Shown in pieces: positions 27,623 through 36,584 of a stretch of 64,000 bases of DNA. The first letter of the stretch is position 1, and every line of letters starts with the position of its first letter. Made by a program: the position numbers and the translations under genes. The DNA is from Nocardioides albertanoniae. GTDB taxonomy: Bacteria; Actinomycetota; Actinomycetes; Propionibacteriales; Nocardioidaceae. Where the stretch lies: contig NZ_VFOV01000001.1 in NCBI RefSeq assembly GCF_006716315.1, positions 2,930,501-2,994,500 on the forward strand, read 5' to 3'. The notes below the pieces were generated by a model, which was given only the letters and a program-made list of their open reading frames with translations, was not told the origin of the DNA and did not search any database.

Positions 27623-28288
27623 ATGCTCTATCTCCTTGTACTCGGCTTCGGCATGGTCGCGGGCGTGGCGCTTGCCGCGGTCGGAGTCGCGGCGGTCGTC
27701 GACTCCCATATGGTCGGCTGGATTGCCGTCGCACTGGGACTCAGTGGAGCTCTGATGTCTTGGACCGCATTGCAGAACATGAGGCCTTACCGCGGTGACC
27801 CCGGGGACGCTATCTCTGCAGAGGGCGGCCTGTACCTGCCGCTGCGGCCTGGCTACGCAAAGCGCGCGGTCATCACCCCTGTCCTGCTCGGTGGCACGGT
27901 CCTGGTTGGCACCATCGCCTATCGGTCCATGATGAGCGTGACCATCGGCGCGATCGTCTTCGCGCTGGGCTGCCTGTACGCCTGGTGGCTACACCGTTCC
28001 CGGTTCCTCCACCTGACCATCCGTATCGACCCTCAGGGAGTGGGAACGGCTGACGGACGAACGCACATCGCGTGGCGTGACATCACGCTCGTTGACACGG
28101 TCGGCGGTTCGTTTCCCGGGGTCGCGGTCGCCGGCCCGAACACGGCTCCGGCGGCGCTTCGGATGCAAGCATCGTCGTGGCGCCCGGAACAGCTGAAGGC
28201 GCTGATCGACAAGGCGGTCGGGAGCACAGGCTTCAGAGCACGACTCTCCGACCCAACGACCGTTCGACCGTTCATCCGATCGTCCTAG
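27623..28288 (+). CDS. Membrane protein with C-terminal PH-like domain, function unknown
   Basis: A 221-residue protein. Two N-terminal helices (LLVLGFGMVAGVALAAVGVA and the following VGWIAVALGLSGALM) and a second pair around residues 85-125 are followed by a soluble domain (LTIRIDPQGVGTADGRTHIAWRDIT in part) that resembles the bacterial PH domain seen in DUF304-like proteins. Single gene, same strand as none of its neighbours. GC at third positions is a bit lower than in the surrounding operons. Confidence 0.6.
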   Translation: MLYLLVLGFGMVAGVALAAVGVAAVVDSHMVGWIAVALGLSGALMSWTALQNMRPYRGDPGDAISAEGGLYLPLRPGYAKRAVITPVLLGGTVLVGTIAYRSMMSVTIGAIVFALGCLYAWWLHRSRFLHLTIRIDPQGVGTADGRTHIAWRDITLVDTVGGSFPGVAVAGPNTAPAALRMQASSWRPEQLKALIDKAVGSTGFRARLSDPTTVRPFIRSS

Positions 28289-28363
28289 TTGGTTGACGAG
28301 ACCGTCGGAGATCCGAGCATTGTGAACACTCAGCGGACGTCTCGACTCGAGCGTCACCGTAAG

Positions 28364-28843
28364 TCACATCACGAGCTGTAGCTCCTCGACCCGCAGCGCG
28401 GATCCCTCCCGCAGCGGCTCCGACCCACCGGTCGGCTCGAAGCCGTGGGCGGCATAGAGCCGGCGCGCGACGTCGTTGCCCTCGGTCACGTGCAGACGTA
28501 CGCCGAGATCGCGGTCGCGGCACCAGGTCACCAGATCGGTGAGGAGCCCGGCGGCGTACCCACGGCCGCGTGCCTCGGGCGCCGTCCACATGCCCCAGAC
28601 GTAGGCGACCGTGCTCTCGGGAGGAGCGAAGACGCCACCCATCGCGACACCTCGGCCCTCTTCCAGCACCATCAGGATCGGCGATGAACCGCCGGCCCGC
28701 TCCAACCAGAAGTCGTCCGTGAGCGCCTGGGCCTCGGCGAACGTCCTTCGGAAGGCATCGGGCGAGTCGGCCAGCGCCCGCAGGCTGACGTCGCGGAAGA
28801 GCGACCAGTCATCAGCGGTGATGGTGCGCACCTCGACGTTCAT
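28364..28843 (-). CDS. GNAT family N-acetyltransferase
   Basis: A 159-residue acetyltransferase. VEVRTITADDWSLFRDVSLRAL opens the fold, and WTAPEARGRGYAAGLL carries the R/Q-x-x-G-x-G/A acetyl-CoA loop. VTEGNDVARRLYAAHGFEPTG is the usual motif B end. ATG at 28843 begins the conserved part; longer frames upstream read into the aminotransferase gene. Acceptor substrate unknown. It follows the class IV aminotransferase by 49 nt on the same strand. Confidence 0.88.
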   Translation of the reverse strand: MNVEVRTITADDWSLFRDVSLRALADSPDAFRRTFAEAQALTDDFWLERAGGSSPILMVLEEGRGVAMGGVFAPPESTVAYVWGMWTAPEARGRGYAAGLLTDLVTWCRDRDLGVRLHVTEGNDVARRLYAAHGFEPTGGSEPLREGSALRVEELQLVM

Positions 28844-28892
28844 GACACCGAGGTTGACAGCATCCACGACGCTGGTGCCACCAGATTTCGGC

Positions 28893-29696
28893 TCAGCTCC
28901 CGCCATGGCCGACGCGGCGACCAGGAATGGCTGCATAGGCGCGCTGCAGCTCGACGATCTTCGAGTCGTTCGAGTCGAAGCCGTGGCCATCGATCACACT
29001 GATCGGGCGTACGCCGATGCTTGCGTTGGTCGCGAAAGCAGCCCGCATCCGGCCGACCTGATCGAGCGCCACGGTGTGGCGGGCATGCCCGCCGTCGGCC
29101 CGGCGCAGCAGCGACATCGTCACCCCAGGAAGAACAGCGGCGTCGGGCCAGATCACGGTGCCGTCGGCATCGATGAATCCGATGTTCCACGTGCTGCCCT
29201 CAGAGACGTTCGTGGTGACGGGATCGACGAACAGGACATCGTCGAACCCACTCTTCTTGGCCGCGACACGGTGATGGAGCGAGCTGAACAGGCCCACATG
29301 CTTGACCTCGGGCGTATCGCGCTGGAACGCGATCGTCTTCACCCGCAGCGGCGGGAGCGTGCCGCCGCCACTGGGCCGAGACGTGATCAGCGGAACCGGC
29401 CGCGGTGTCACCGCACCGATGTTTCCGAGGTTGATCGCCGGGTCGAACATCGTCACCCGCAGGGTGCACGAGCCGCTCGATCCGGTGACCGCTTCACGGA
29501 TGTCGGCGATCACGGCGTCCTCGTCGAGATCGACGCCGAAGACGGCCTTGGCGTTGCCGACCAGGCGCTCCAGGTGCAGGTCGAAGCCGCGTACGGCACC
29601 GTCTTCGACATGCATCGAGGTGAAGTGTCCATAACCGGTCATCGCGAGCGCCTTCAGCTCAGCGGTGGTCGCCTCGATGCCGTGGATCGTCGCCAT
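28893..29696 (-). CDS. Class IV PLP-dependent aminotransferase
   Basis: A 267-residue fold-type IV protein, shorter than BCAT (about 300-360) and similar in size to aminodeoxychorismate lyase. The lysine in VKHVGLFSSLHHRVAAKKSG is the probable PLP lysine, and VTEG-like NVSEGSTWNIGFID and LPGVTMSLL are family motifs. Exact substrate cannot be assigned; a branched-chain, D-amino-acid or pabC-like role is possible. Confidence 0.82.
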   Translation of the reverse strand: MATIHGIEATTAELKALAMTGYGHFTSMHVEDGAVRGFDLHLERLVGNAKAVFGVDLDEDAVIADIREAVTGSSGSCTLRVTMFDPAINLGNIGAVTPRPVPLITSRPSGGGTLPPLRVKTIAFQRDTPEVKHVGLFSSLHHRVAAKKSGFDDVLFVDPVTTNVSEGSTWNIGFIDADGTVIWPDAAVLPGVTMSLLRRADGGHARHTVALDQVGRMRAAFATNASIGVRPISVIDGHGFDSNDSKIVELQRAYAAIPGRRVGHGGS

Positions 29697-29789
29697 GCAG
29701 CCAGCCTGCCATCCCCCGGCGGAGTCGATGCAGTGGTGGACACCTACCTCTGACGACGACAGACGAGAGCATGGGCCCGTCTTCAGGTC

Positions 29790-30668
29790 TCACTGAATGC
29801 TGCGCTTCTTCTCCCATTCGGCCTCAGCATCCTCCCCAGCGCGGTCATGCGCGTCGTGAGGGATGCTCAGGATCGATGCGAGCAGGGACGCTCCGACCGG
29901 GCCGTCGGCCCGGTCGAGAGTGACCCCACGCTTGGCCACGCGGTCGGCCGCAAAGGTCCAGAGAGTCTCGAGCTCGTCGAGATCCGCCTGCGCGGCGTGC
30001 AGGGCTCCTTCGAGCCTCGGCAGGAACCTCGCTCGCTCCTCAGCCAGGAGAGCACGTGCCTCACGTCTCGCACGCAGGAGCGCGAGCTCGAGGTCACGTG
30101 ACTCGTCGGAGTTGAGCAGCCGCACGAGATGCAGCCAGACGACCGCCGCGCCGCCGACAGCGATCGACGCCCAGATCGACCACTGCTCCGTCGGCTCGAG
30201 GTCGAAGGCGTACGACGTGACTCCCCCGGCCACGGCGATGATGACGAACCCGATCGATATTCCTCCGGAGGCCATCCGGGTGGCTGGTCGCCCCAAGGAG
30301 AAGATCGCGACGATCACCGCCGCGGCGGCGACCACCGGCGCCAATGTCGGCACCATCCACGTCCATCCTGGTGACTCGTACCGGCCGAAGACCCCACCCC
30401 AGGCCGCCGCGGCGGCGACCACCGCCAGGAGACCGAAGCAGTTGAGCGATGTGCCCGCGTTCAGAGCCGCCCGTGCACCGCCGGTGATGCCGAATCGAGT
30501 CTCCTCCGCGTCGCTGAGAAGCGTGGTGAGGCTCTTGTCGGTGCCGGTCTCCTGGAGAACGATCTCGTCCACCGTGGCCGCCGTGATCTGACCCGTCGGC
30601 GTGCCTGAGACCCGACGCTCCACCCGCGCCCGCAGGGCGTCAGCGCCTGCCCCGTTCGTGTCGTCCAC
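29790..30668 (-). CDS. Membrane protein, function unknown (T7SS-locus gene 6)
   Basis: About 292 residues. Four hydrophobic helices lie between residues 75 and 190, then a long charged helical segment (LELALLRARREARALLAEER and following), likely coiled coil. GTG at 30668 follows the upstream gene's stop by 22 nt; the longer in-frame extension overlaps that gene. Last gene of the locus. Could be an accessory or immunity protein for the secreted protein, by position only. Confidence 0.55.
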   Translation of the reverse strand: MDDTNGAGADALRARVERRVSGTPTGQITAATVDEIVLQETGTDKSLTTLLSDAEETRFGITGGARAALNAGTSLNCFGLLAVVAAAAAWGGVFGRYESPGWTWMVPTLAPVVAAAAVIVAIFSLGRPATRMASGGISIGFVIIAVAGGVTSYAFDLEPTEQWSIWASIAVGGAAVVWLHLVRLLNSDESRDLELALLRARREARALLAEERARFLPRLEGALHAAQADLDELETLWTFAADRVAKRGVTLDRADGPVGASLLASILSIPHDAHDRAGEDAEAEWEKKRSIQ

Positions 30669-30690
30669 GTCGTCAGCTCGTACGCAGGGC

Positions 30691-31341
30691 CTAACGGCCG
30701 CTGATCCGACTCCACACCGGGTCGGCGTCACCGAGACCCGCGACGAGCCGCATGACACCGCCGAGCTGGCCGATGCAGCAGGCCACCCCCAGCACACCCC
30801 ACAGCACGGCGGCGATCAGGATGACGACGTTCTCACTGAAGGCGTAGCCGATCATGCTGAAACCGAAGATCCCGACGAGCCCGGCGAGGGACGAGGTCAG
30901 GACACGGACGAACACGGACGGGTTGAACAGAGCCGCTCGCGGCGCGACCCATCCGCCGAAGCCTTGGTTGGGCACGGCATCGGCACGGAGCGCGAGCCAC
31001 CAACGCAGCGCGCGGGCGAGCCGACGCCCGGAGCGGTGCAGCCGCCACAGGACGCCAGCTGCCGCGATGAGCACGACGAGCGCCAGCACGGTGACGACGA
31101 TCGCCACGACCGTCTCACCGCCGCCGGGCGCATCGACGATCAGCATCATGGCAAGCGACCCGACGAAACCGGCCGCCACGAAGGCGAGCACGAACATGCC
31201 GAGCCCGACCCACCATCGCGACCAGCGCATCAGGTCATCGCTCAAGAGCTTCGACGCCCAGACCGCGTCCGTGGAGTTGCCGCGATCCGCCTCGGCGGAG
31301 TCGATCCACTCCCGCGACTCATCCTTGATCCAGAATGCCAC
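30691..31341 (-). CDS. Membrane protein, function unknown (T7SS-locus gene 5)
   Basis: About 216 residues with four clear membrane helices (around residues 45, 80, 145 and 175). GTG at 31341 is preferred because a CGGAG site lies 4 nt before it; a TTG 15 nt upstream is possible. The start overlaps the end of the preceding gene. No known family recognised. Small, multi-helix proteins next to T7SS-secreted toxins often serve as immunity proteins, which is only a guess here. Confidence 0.55.
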   Translation of the reverse strand: MAFWIKDESREWIDSAEADRGNSTDAVWASKLLSDDLMRWSRWWVGLGMFVLAFVAAGFVGSLAMMLIVDAPGGGETVVAIVVTVLALVVLIAAAGVLWRLHRSGRRLARALRWWLALRADAVPNQGFGGWVAPRAALFNPSVFVRVLTSSLAGLVGIFGFSMIGYAFSENVVILIAAVLWGVLGVACCIGQLGGVMRLVAGLGDADPVWSRISGR

Positions 31342-32008
31342 GTAACTCCGATCCAACGGTCTGTGCTTCCTGCTCGGGCTGGTCAGCGGGCGGCTGCTGG
31401 CCCTCGGGAAGAAGCTGCAGCGTATCGAGCGTGAACGCCATCCGGATGAGCAGGTCGTGGAACTGGCTGAGGTCGCTGCAGAAGCCGGTCAGGAAGGCGC
31501 TTCCGCCTCGGTCGGGCAGCGGCAGCTCTCCGACGGCCACCAGCACTCCCCCCGAGGTGAGGGCGGGGTCGTCGCTCGGCACCGCGGTGAAGGTGATCGT
31601 GCCGACTCGTCCGTCGCCCGCCGTGAACGTGGTCGCCGACCCGTTCGGCCCGAGCTTCGCCAGAGCGAGCGTCCGGTGGGTGTCGACCGCCGACTTCGCC
31701 GCCGCGCTGTCCTTCGTGGTCCGCACGACCTGGGTGCACATCAACCAGACAGCAGGTGCGGGGTCGAAGGTCAGGTGCACGCCCGCGAAGTCGAAGGACG
31801 TGCCCGCGAACGCGGAGATGCCCATGCGGAACGCCGTGGTCAACGCGCTGGTCGCCTCCTCGCTGAGCCAGCCCTCGCCGGAAGCCAGATAGTTCTCCCA
31901 CCACGCGTCCGGGTCGTCGATCGCACGGAACTCGATCCAGCCCGGGGGCATCCGCTGCCAGATCTGCATCGCCGGCTCCGGTGAGGTAGGCGTAGCCGTC
32001 TCGCTCAT
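31319..32008 (-). CDS. Hypothetical cytoplasmic protein (T7SS-locus gene 4)
   Basis: A 229-residue soluble protein with no signal peptide. It has the conserved-looking WQRMPPGWIEFRAIDDPDAW at the start and a central beta-rich region. Its position after the secreted protein and its size suggest a chaperone of the EspG kind, but the EspG sequence signature is not seen. ATG at 32008 overlaps the upstream stop (ATGA). Confidence 0.6.
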   Translation of the reverse strand: MSETATPTSPEPAMQIWQRMPPGWIEFRAIDDPDAWWENYLASGEGWLSEEATSALTTAFRMGISAFAGTSFDFAGVHLTFDPAPAVWLMCTQVVRTTKDSAAAKSAVDTHRTLALAKLGPNGSATTFTAGDGRVGTITFTAVPSDDPALTSGGVLVAVGELPLPDRGGSAFLTGFCSDLSQFHDLLIRMAFTLDTLQLLPEGQQPPADQPEQEAQTVGSELRGILDQG

Positions 32009-33138
32009 GAGCTGAGCTCCTCGTTCGTGCGCGGTCCGTCTCCGGAGGTGAGGTTGTGCATGCGCTCGGAGAGGTTCGTCCACGGCCCCGACAGCGAGTC
32101 GGCGAAGCCCTGGCTGTCGTCGACCGCGCCCTTGGCGGTGGTGAAGGCCCAGTAGGTGTTCGCTGCCATGTTGGCCGAGTTGAAGCTCAGCGTCGCGACG
32201 GTGACGACGCTTCCGGCCGCGGCCCCGCCACCGGCGAGAGCCGGGCCCATGGACGGGAGGTTCAACTGCACGACCGACCCACCAGAACCGAAGGCCGAGC
32301 GGGCCAGGGCGCCGGCTCCGAACCCGATCGCCAGTCCCGCGGCACCGGTGATGAAGTCGCCCCAGGACCCGCGACCTGTCAACGCCTGGAGCCCGTCGAT
32401 CGCCACCAGTGCGATGCTGATCCCCAGCGCGATCGGCCCCAGAGCCGGAATGAAGATGGACAGGATGCCGATGATCGGCGCCACGGCTCGAAGGATGTCC
32501 TCGAGCACCGGGACGACGTACTCCATGAACCAGTCGAAGCCGTCGGCGATCGCGTTGCCGACGTCGCTGACCAGGTCACCGAACCAGCTGCCGTGATGCT
32601 TGTCGAGGATCTCCGCGGCAGACTCGAGGTCGCCGGCGGTGGCGATCGCCTCGTCGTCGACCTCCGTCTTCAGGCTGCGTGCCTGCGCCTGGATGCCTTC
32701 CAGCTCCTGATGCGCCGCATCGGCACGATCAGAGGCGTCCTGGGTCGCCTGGTCGTCACCGTCGGGTGCCGACTTCGCCTCGTCGTGCGCCTGGTCGGCC
32801 GCGTTGGCGCTGGCCAAGGCTTCGGCCGCGCGAGACTCGAGGTCACGGGCACGCTGCTGGAAGGACGTCAGCGATGTCGCCCAACGGCTCAGCGCCTCGT
32901 ACGACCCTTGGAGCGCATCGCCCGTGTCGATGAGGCGCGGGCGGAAGTCGTCGTCCATCGAGGAACGGAAGGCGGTCGCGGCCAGGCCCGACCAGTCCTC
33001 CTCGTTCGTCCCGTCGAGCATCGTCCGGGCATCGCTGACACCGGTCGCCGCGGCCCCGAGCGTCTCGACGAAGGCCTCGACCCGGCCGACGTCGCCAGGA
33101 GCAGGGTCGAACCCGAGTGCTGGAAACTCGCCGCTCAT
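32005..33138 (-). CDS. Putative type VII secretion system-secreted protein
   Basis: A 377-residue protein. The N-terminal 100 residues are helical, with NEEDWSGLAATAFRSSM giving a WSG in place of WXG, followed by a long helix rich in Ala, Asp and Gln (to about residue 165). Residues 210-320 hold hydrophobic, Gly/Ala-rich segments (IIGILSIFIPALGPIALGIS, GAAGLAIGFGAGAL) that could insert in membranes. This LXG/WXG-headed layout is common in actinobacterial T7SS effectors. No known toxin domain at the C-terminus. ATGA overlaps on both sides. Confidence 0.7.
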   Translation of the reverse strand: MSGEFPALGFDPAPGDVGRVEAFVETLGAAATGVSDARTMLDGTNEEDWSGLAATAFRSSMDDDFRPRLIDTGDALQGSYEALSRWATSLTSFQQRARDLESRAAEALASANAADQAHDEAKSAPDGDDQATQDASDRADAAHQELEGIQAQARSLKTEVDDEAIATAGDLESAAEILDKHHGSWFGDLVSDVGNAIADGFDWFMEYVVPVLEDILRAVAPIIGILSIFIPALGPIALGISIALVAIDGLQALTGRGSWGDFITGAAGLAIGFGAGALARSAFGSGGSVVQLNLPSMGPALAGGGAAAGSVVTVATLSFNSANMAANTYWAFTTAKGAVDDSQGFADSLSGPWTNLSERMHNLTSGDGPRTNEELSS

Positions 33139-33431
33139 GCCGATCCCCCGTCTCCCTCGAAGGACGCGGCCATGTCGGTGTCGAAAGAGCGGAAGGCATC
33201 AAGCGCGGTGTCGACGGCCTTGCCGGCACCCTCCGAGAACTCTGCCAGCTTGTCGATGCCGCTGCCCCACGAGTCGTGCAGGTCCGAGAGCCGGTCACGA
33301 AGTGCGTCTTGAGGGACAGCGGAGGAATCCACGTCGTCCATGCCCGCCGTGGACGCCCCGAGCAGATCACGCATGTTTCGATACGCGCGCGAGCTGCTCT
33401 CCATCGCGGCGTAGTTCATCGACACGTCCAC
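33135..33431 (-). CDS. WXG100-like small helical protein
   Basis: A 98-residue two-helix protein with HDSWGSGIDKLAEFSEG in the turn, a W-x-S/G variant of WXG. GTG at 33431 has a GGAGGT site 5 nt upstream. It overlaps the secreted-protein gene (ATGA), so the two are probably made together, as an Esx-type partner would be. Confidence 0.7.
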   Translation of the reverse strand: MDVSMNYAAMESSSRAYRNMRDLLGASTAGMDDVDSSAVPQDALRDRLSDLHDSWGSGIDKLAEFSEGAGKAVDTALDAFRSFDTDMAASFEGDGGSA

Positions 33432-33525
33432 GTGTCACCTCCGGTCTTGATACCTGTTGTCGGGTCGCACCTGTTGAAAATCGGGGCGGGCCATGTCGAT
33501 GGCCCACCCCGCGCTCATGGGTCGA

Positions 33526-33813
33526 TCAGCCGCCGGCGAGCTGGCTGTCGAGGTCCTGGATGGCCGTGGCCATGTCGCGCAGCGACTGAGCCATGTCCTC
33601 CACGCCACCGATGGCGTCCTTGAGACCCGTGGTCATCTCGGTGTAGCCGTCCTGGAACTTGCCCGAAGCCTTCTCGGTCTTGAACCCGTCCTGAACGAGC
33701 TCGTCGACGTAGCCCTGGCACTCGTCAAGAGCGGACTCGATGGTGTCCTTGCCCTGGTCGAGCTTGTCGGCCGCACCGGTCATCTCATCGTATGTTGCAC
33801 CGAAGTCAGTCAT
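33526..33813 (-). CDS. WXG100 family protein lacking the WXG motif
   Basis: A 95-residue helical hairpin. The turn reads VQDGFKTEKASGKFQDGY: Phe-Lys-Thr stands where W-x-G is expected, as in a subgroup of actinobacterial EsxA-like proteins. No signal peptide. First gene of the locus, with a GAAAGG site before the ATG. No EccC, EccD or mycosin gene is in the window. Confidence 0.75.
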   Translation of the reverse strand: MTDFGATYDEMTGAADKLDQGKDTIESALDECQGYVDELVQDGFKTEKASGKFQDGYTEMTTGLKDAIGGVEDMAQSLRDMATAIQDLDSQLAGG

Positions 33814-33968
33814 CGATCATTGCCTTTCAGCGAATTGATTTCCACGGTGCCCGGGGAGGCACCACAGCGCTCTTACCCACTCGGTCGCGTTCTAAACATG
33901 CTTGAAAGTAAAATGTCGTCGGCGGTTCGAGGTCCGGGTTCCGTGACCCCGAGTGGGAGACTGATCGG

Positions 33969-35408
33969 GTGCCTTCCAAACCAGCTCCGCACGTACTCGT
34001 CCTCTTCGGCGCGACCGGTGATCTGGCCGCGCGCAAGCTGTTCCCGGGGCTCTATCGGCTCGCCCTGGCCGAGCGGCTTCCCGACCAGCTCGCGATCATC
34101 GGCAGCGGGCGCTCGCCGAGCGCCGACGAAGACTTCCGTGACCACGTACGCCAGGCGCTGAAGGAGTTCGTGGGCGACATCGACGAGTCCGTGGCCGGGC
34201 CGCTGCTGGAGCAGATCAGCTTCGTCGCCTCTTCCGCCGACGACGGCACCGCACTGGCCGAGGCGGTGCACGATGCCGAGGACAGGCTCGCGCTGGGGAG
34301 CGGGCAGACCGTGGGCGACGTACAGCGCCTTCTCTATCTCTCCGTGCCGCCGCAGGCGGTGGAGCCGATGGTCGCGATGCTCGCCCGCGAGGGGCTCAAC
34401 GAGCGCAGCCGGCTGGTCGCGGAGAAGCCGTTCGGCACCGACCTGGCCTCGGCGCGCGAGCTCGACGCCGTGCTCAGCGACGCGTTCGACGAGAAGCAGA
34501 TCTTCCGCATCGACCACTTCATCGGCAAGGAGGCGGTGCAGAACCTGCTGGCGCTGCGCTTCGCCAACGGCCTCTTCGAGCCCGCCTGGAACAGGCACAG
34601 CATCGAGTCCGTGCAGATCGACGTGCCCGAGAAGCTCACCGTCACCGGCCGCGGCAGCTTCTACGAAGGCACCGGCTGCCTGCGCGACATGGTCACCACC
34701 CACCTGTGCCAGCTGCTCGGGTTCGTGGCGATGGAGGACCCGCACGCCTTCCGCGAGGGCGCGATCCGCGCGGCGAAGGCCGCTGCCTTCGCGGCCGTGC
34801 GTCCGCTCGACCCCGAGCGCGTGGTCTTCGGCCAGTACGACGGCTATCGCGAGGAGCCCGACGTCGCCGCCGACTCCGAGGTGGAGACGTACGTCGCCAT
34901 CGAGGCGTGGATCGACAACGACCGCTGGCGCGGGGTGCCGTTCTACCTGCGCACCGGCAAGGCGCTCGCCGCCGGGCAGCGCACGATCACGATCCGGTTC
35001 ATCGACCCGCGCCACCAGTGGCTGCAGCCGGCCGATCCGGGCAAGGCCGAGCCCAACGAGCTCGTCATCGAGCTCAGCGACGACGCCCGCATCGAGATCG
35101 AGGTGCGCGCCAAGCGCCCCGGCCCCGGCATGGCGCTGACCGAGGGGGTCTTCCGCCTCGACCTCGCCGAGGACTCCCCCGACTCCGGGCCGCTGGAGGC
35201 GTACGAACGTCTGCTGCTCGACGTCATGAACGGCGACCGCACCCTGTTCACCAGCGCCCGCGAGGTCGAGCGGCTCTGGGAGATCTGCCAGCCGGTGCTC
35301 GAGCACCTGCCCGCCGTCGAGAGCTACGCGCAGGGGTCCTGGGGCCCGGAGACCGCGCTCGAGCTGCCCCTCGGCGGATGGCGACTGGGCAGGAGCATGC
35401 CGGCCTAG
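33969..35408 (+). CDS. zwf: Glucose-6-phosphate dehydrogenase
   Basis: A 479-residue enzyme that oxidises glucose-6-P with NADP+ (first step of the oxidative pentose phosphate pathway). [17 protein letters not shown] is the coenzyme loop, EKPFGTD the next conserved site, and RIDHFIGKE (residues 180-188) carries the substrate-binding Lys and the catalytic His-Asp region. GTG start at 33969. No opcA or tal partner is next to it, so it may be a second, stand-alone copy of zwf. Confidence 0.96.
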   Translation: MPSKPAPHVLVLFGATGDLAARKLFPGLYRLALAERLPDQLAIIGSGRSPSADEDFRDHVRQALKEFVGDIDESVAGPLLEQISFVASSADDGTALAEAVHDAEDRLALGSGQTVGDVQRLLYLSVPPQAVEPMVAMLAREGLNERSRLVAEKPFGTDLASARELDAVLSDAFDEKQIFRIDHFIGKEAVQNLLALRFANGLFEPAWNRHSIESVQIDVPEKLTVTGRGSFYEGTGCLRDMVTTHLCQLLGFVAMEDPHAFREGAIRAAKAAAFAAVRPLDPERVVFGQYDGYREEPDVAADSEVETYVAIEAWIDNDRWRGVPFYLRTGKALAAGQRTITIRFIDPRHQWLQPADPGKAEPNELVIELSDDARIEIEVRAKRPGPGMALTEGVFRLDLAEDSPDSGPLEAYERLLLDVMNGDRTLFTSAREVERLWEICQPVLEHLPAVESYAQGSWGPETALELPLGGWRLGRSMPA

Positions 35409-35426
35409 GCTGCACACGGCTCTAGG

Positions 35427-35480
35427 TCGGCCCGGGATCGGCCCGGGATCGGCCCGGGATCGGCCCGGGATCGGCCCGGG
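35427..35480. repeat. Tandem repeat, five 11-bp units
   Basis: TCGGCCCGGGA repeats four times and a fifth time without its last base, between zwf and the exonuclease gene. Each unit holds the palindrome CCCGGG. Confidence 0.95.
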
Positions 35481-35505
35481 GTGTCCCACCCCTACGATGG
35501 TCGCG

Positions 35506-36522
35506 ATGTCGATGACCAGCCAGCCGAGCCCGCCCGGCCCGCGCCGCCTCCTGCTCGTCGTCGACGCGCCCTCGCTGCTGCACCGCAACCATCATGCACG
35601 GGCGCACACGCGCATGGTCGACCGGGCGGGCCGGCCGGCGTGGGCGCTGCACGGGATGCTGCGGCAGATCCTCGACTCTATCGACGCGTTCGCACCCGAC
35701 GCGGTGCTCTTCGGTCTCGACGACCGCACTTCGTCGCTGCGTCGCGACGCCTATCCCGACTACAAGGCCGGCCGCCCGGAGAAGGACCCGCTGCTCTCCG
35801 AGCAGCTCGACCGGGCGGGCTCTCTGCTCGACGCCCTCGGTCTCGCGACCCACACTCCCCCGGGCCTGGAGGCCGACGACGTCAACGCCTCCGCCGCGGC
35901 ATGGGCGGGCCGCAACGGATGGAACTGCGTCGTGATCACCTCCGACCGCGATGCGTTCGCGCTGATCAGCGACCACACCCAGGTGCTGCGGCTGATCAAC
36001 GGCGGCATCAACGGCTCACCGCTGCTCAACCCTGCCCGTCTGCACGCGATGTACGGGGTGCCGTCCGAGCGCTACCTCGAGTACGCCGCGCTGCGCGGAG
36101 ACGCCAGCGACAACCTTCCCGGCGTCACCGGCATCGGGGAGAAGACCGCCGCCGCGCTCCTCGACCGGGTCGGTCCCATGGCCGGTGTCTGGTCCGACAT
36201 CGACGACAACGCCGGCCGCGGCACCGCGGCGATCCTCGACGCGTGGGCGGCCGAGACCGGCGTACGCCGGATCAGCTCGCGCGTCGTCTCCGCCCTGTCC
36301 GCACCCGGCGGCCGTGAGCGCTACGACTTCAACCTGCGGATGATGGCCTGCCGCGACGACCTCGACCTCCGGCTGACCCCCGACGTCCCCGGCACCCCCG
36401 GCCTGCTGCCGCTCGACATCGAACGGGTCTCCCACGTCGTCGGCTTCCTCGGCATCGAGGCGACCACATCGCTCGCGCAGCGGGTGCTGAGCACGAATCC
36501 CGCTTCGGTGCCGCGTCCGTAG
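35506..36522 (+). CDS. 5'-3' exonuclease / flap nuclease-like protein
   Basis: A 338-residue stand-alone relative of the Pol I N-terminal nuclease. Metal-ligand motifs are visible: LLVVDAPSLLHR, YPDYKAGRP, LEADDVN, TSDRDAFALI and RGDASDNLPGVTGIGEKTA (helix-hairpin-helix). Such enzymes remove RNA primers or 5' flaps. ATG at 35506 is favoured because a TACGAT -10-like box ends 7 nt before it, which would fit a leaderless message; ATGs at 35497 and 35512 are in frame. The 54-bp repeat lies just upstream. Confidence 0.88.
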   Translation: MSMTSQPSPPGPRRLLLVVDAPSLLHRNHHARAHTRMVDRAGRPAWALHGMLRQILDSIDAFAPDAVLFGLDDRTSSLRRDAYPDYKAGRPEKDPLLSEQLDRAGSLLDALGLATHTPPGLEADDVNASAAAWAGRNGWNCVVITSDRDAFALISDHTQVLRLINGGINGSPLLNPARLHAMYGVPSERYLEYAALRGDASDNLPGVTGIGEKTAAALLDRVGPMAGVWSDIDDNAGRGTAAILDAWAAETGVRRISSRVVSALSAPGGRERYDFNLRMMACRDDLDLRLTPDVPGTPGLLPLDIERVSHVVGFLGIEATTSLAQRVLSTNPASVPRP

Positions 36523-36584
36523 CCCGTCGTGGGTGAGACTGACCGAGGACAACCTCCCACGCTACGGATCGGGACGAGACGGCG

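Noticed and set aside
35427-35480. Tandem repeats as a CRISPR array or replication origin
   Set aside because: Units are only 11 bp with no spacers, and no cas, rep or dnaA gene is near.
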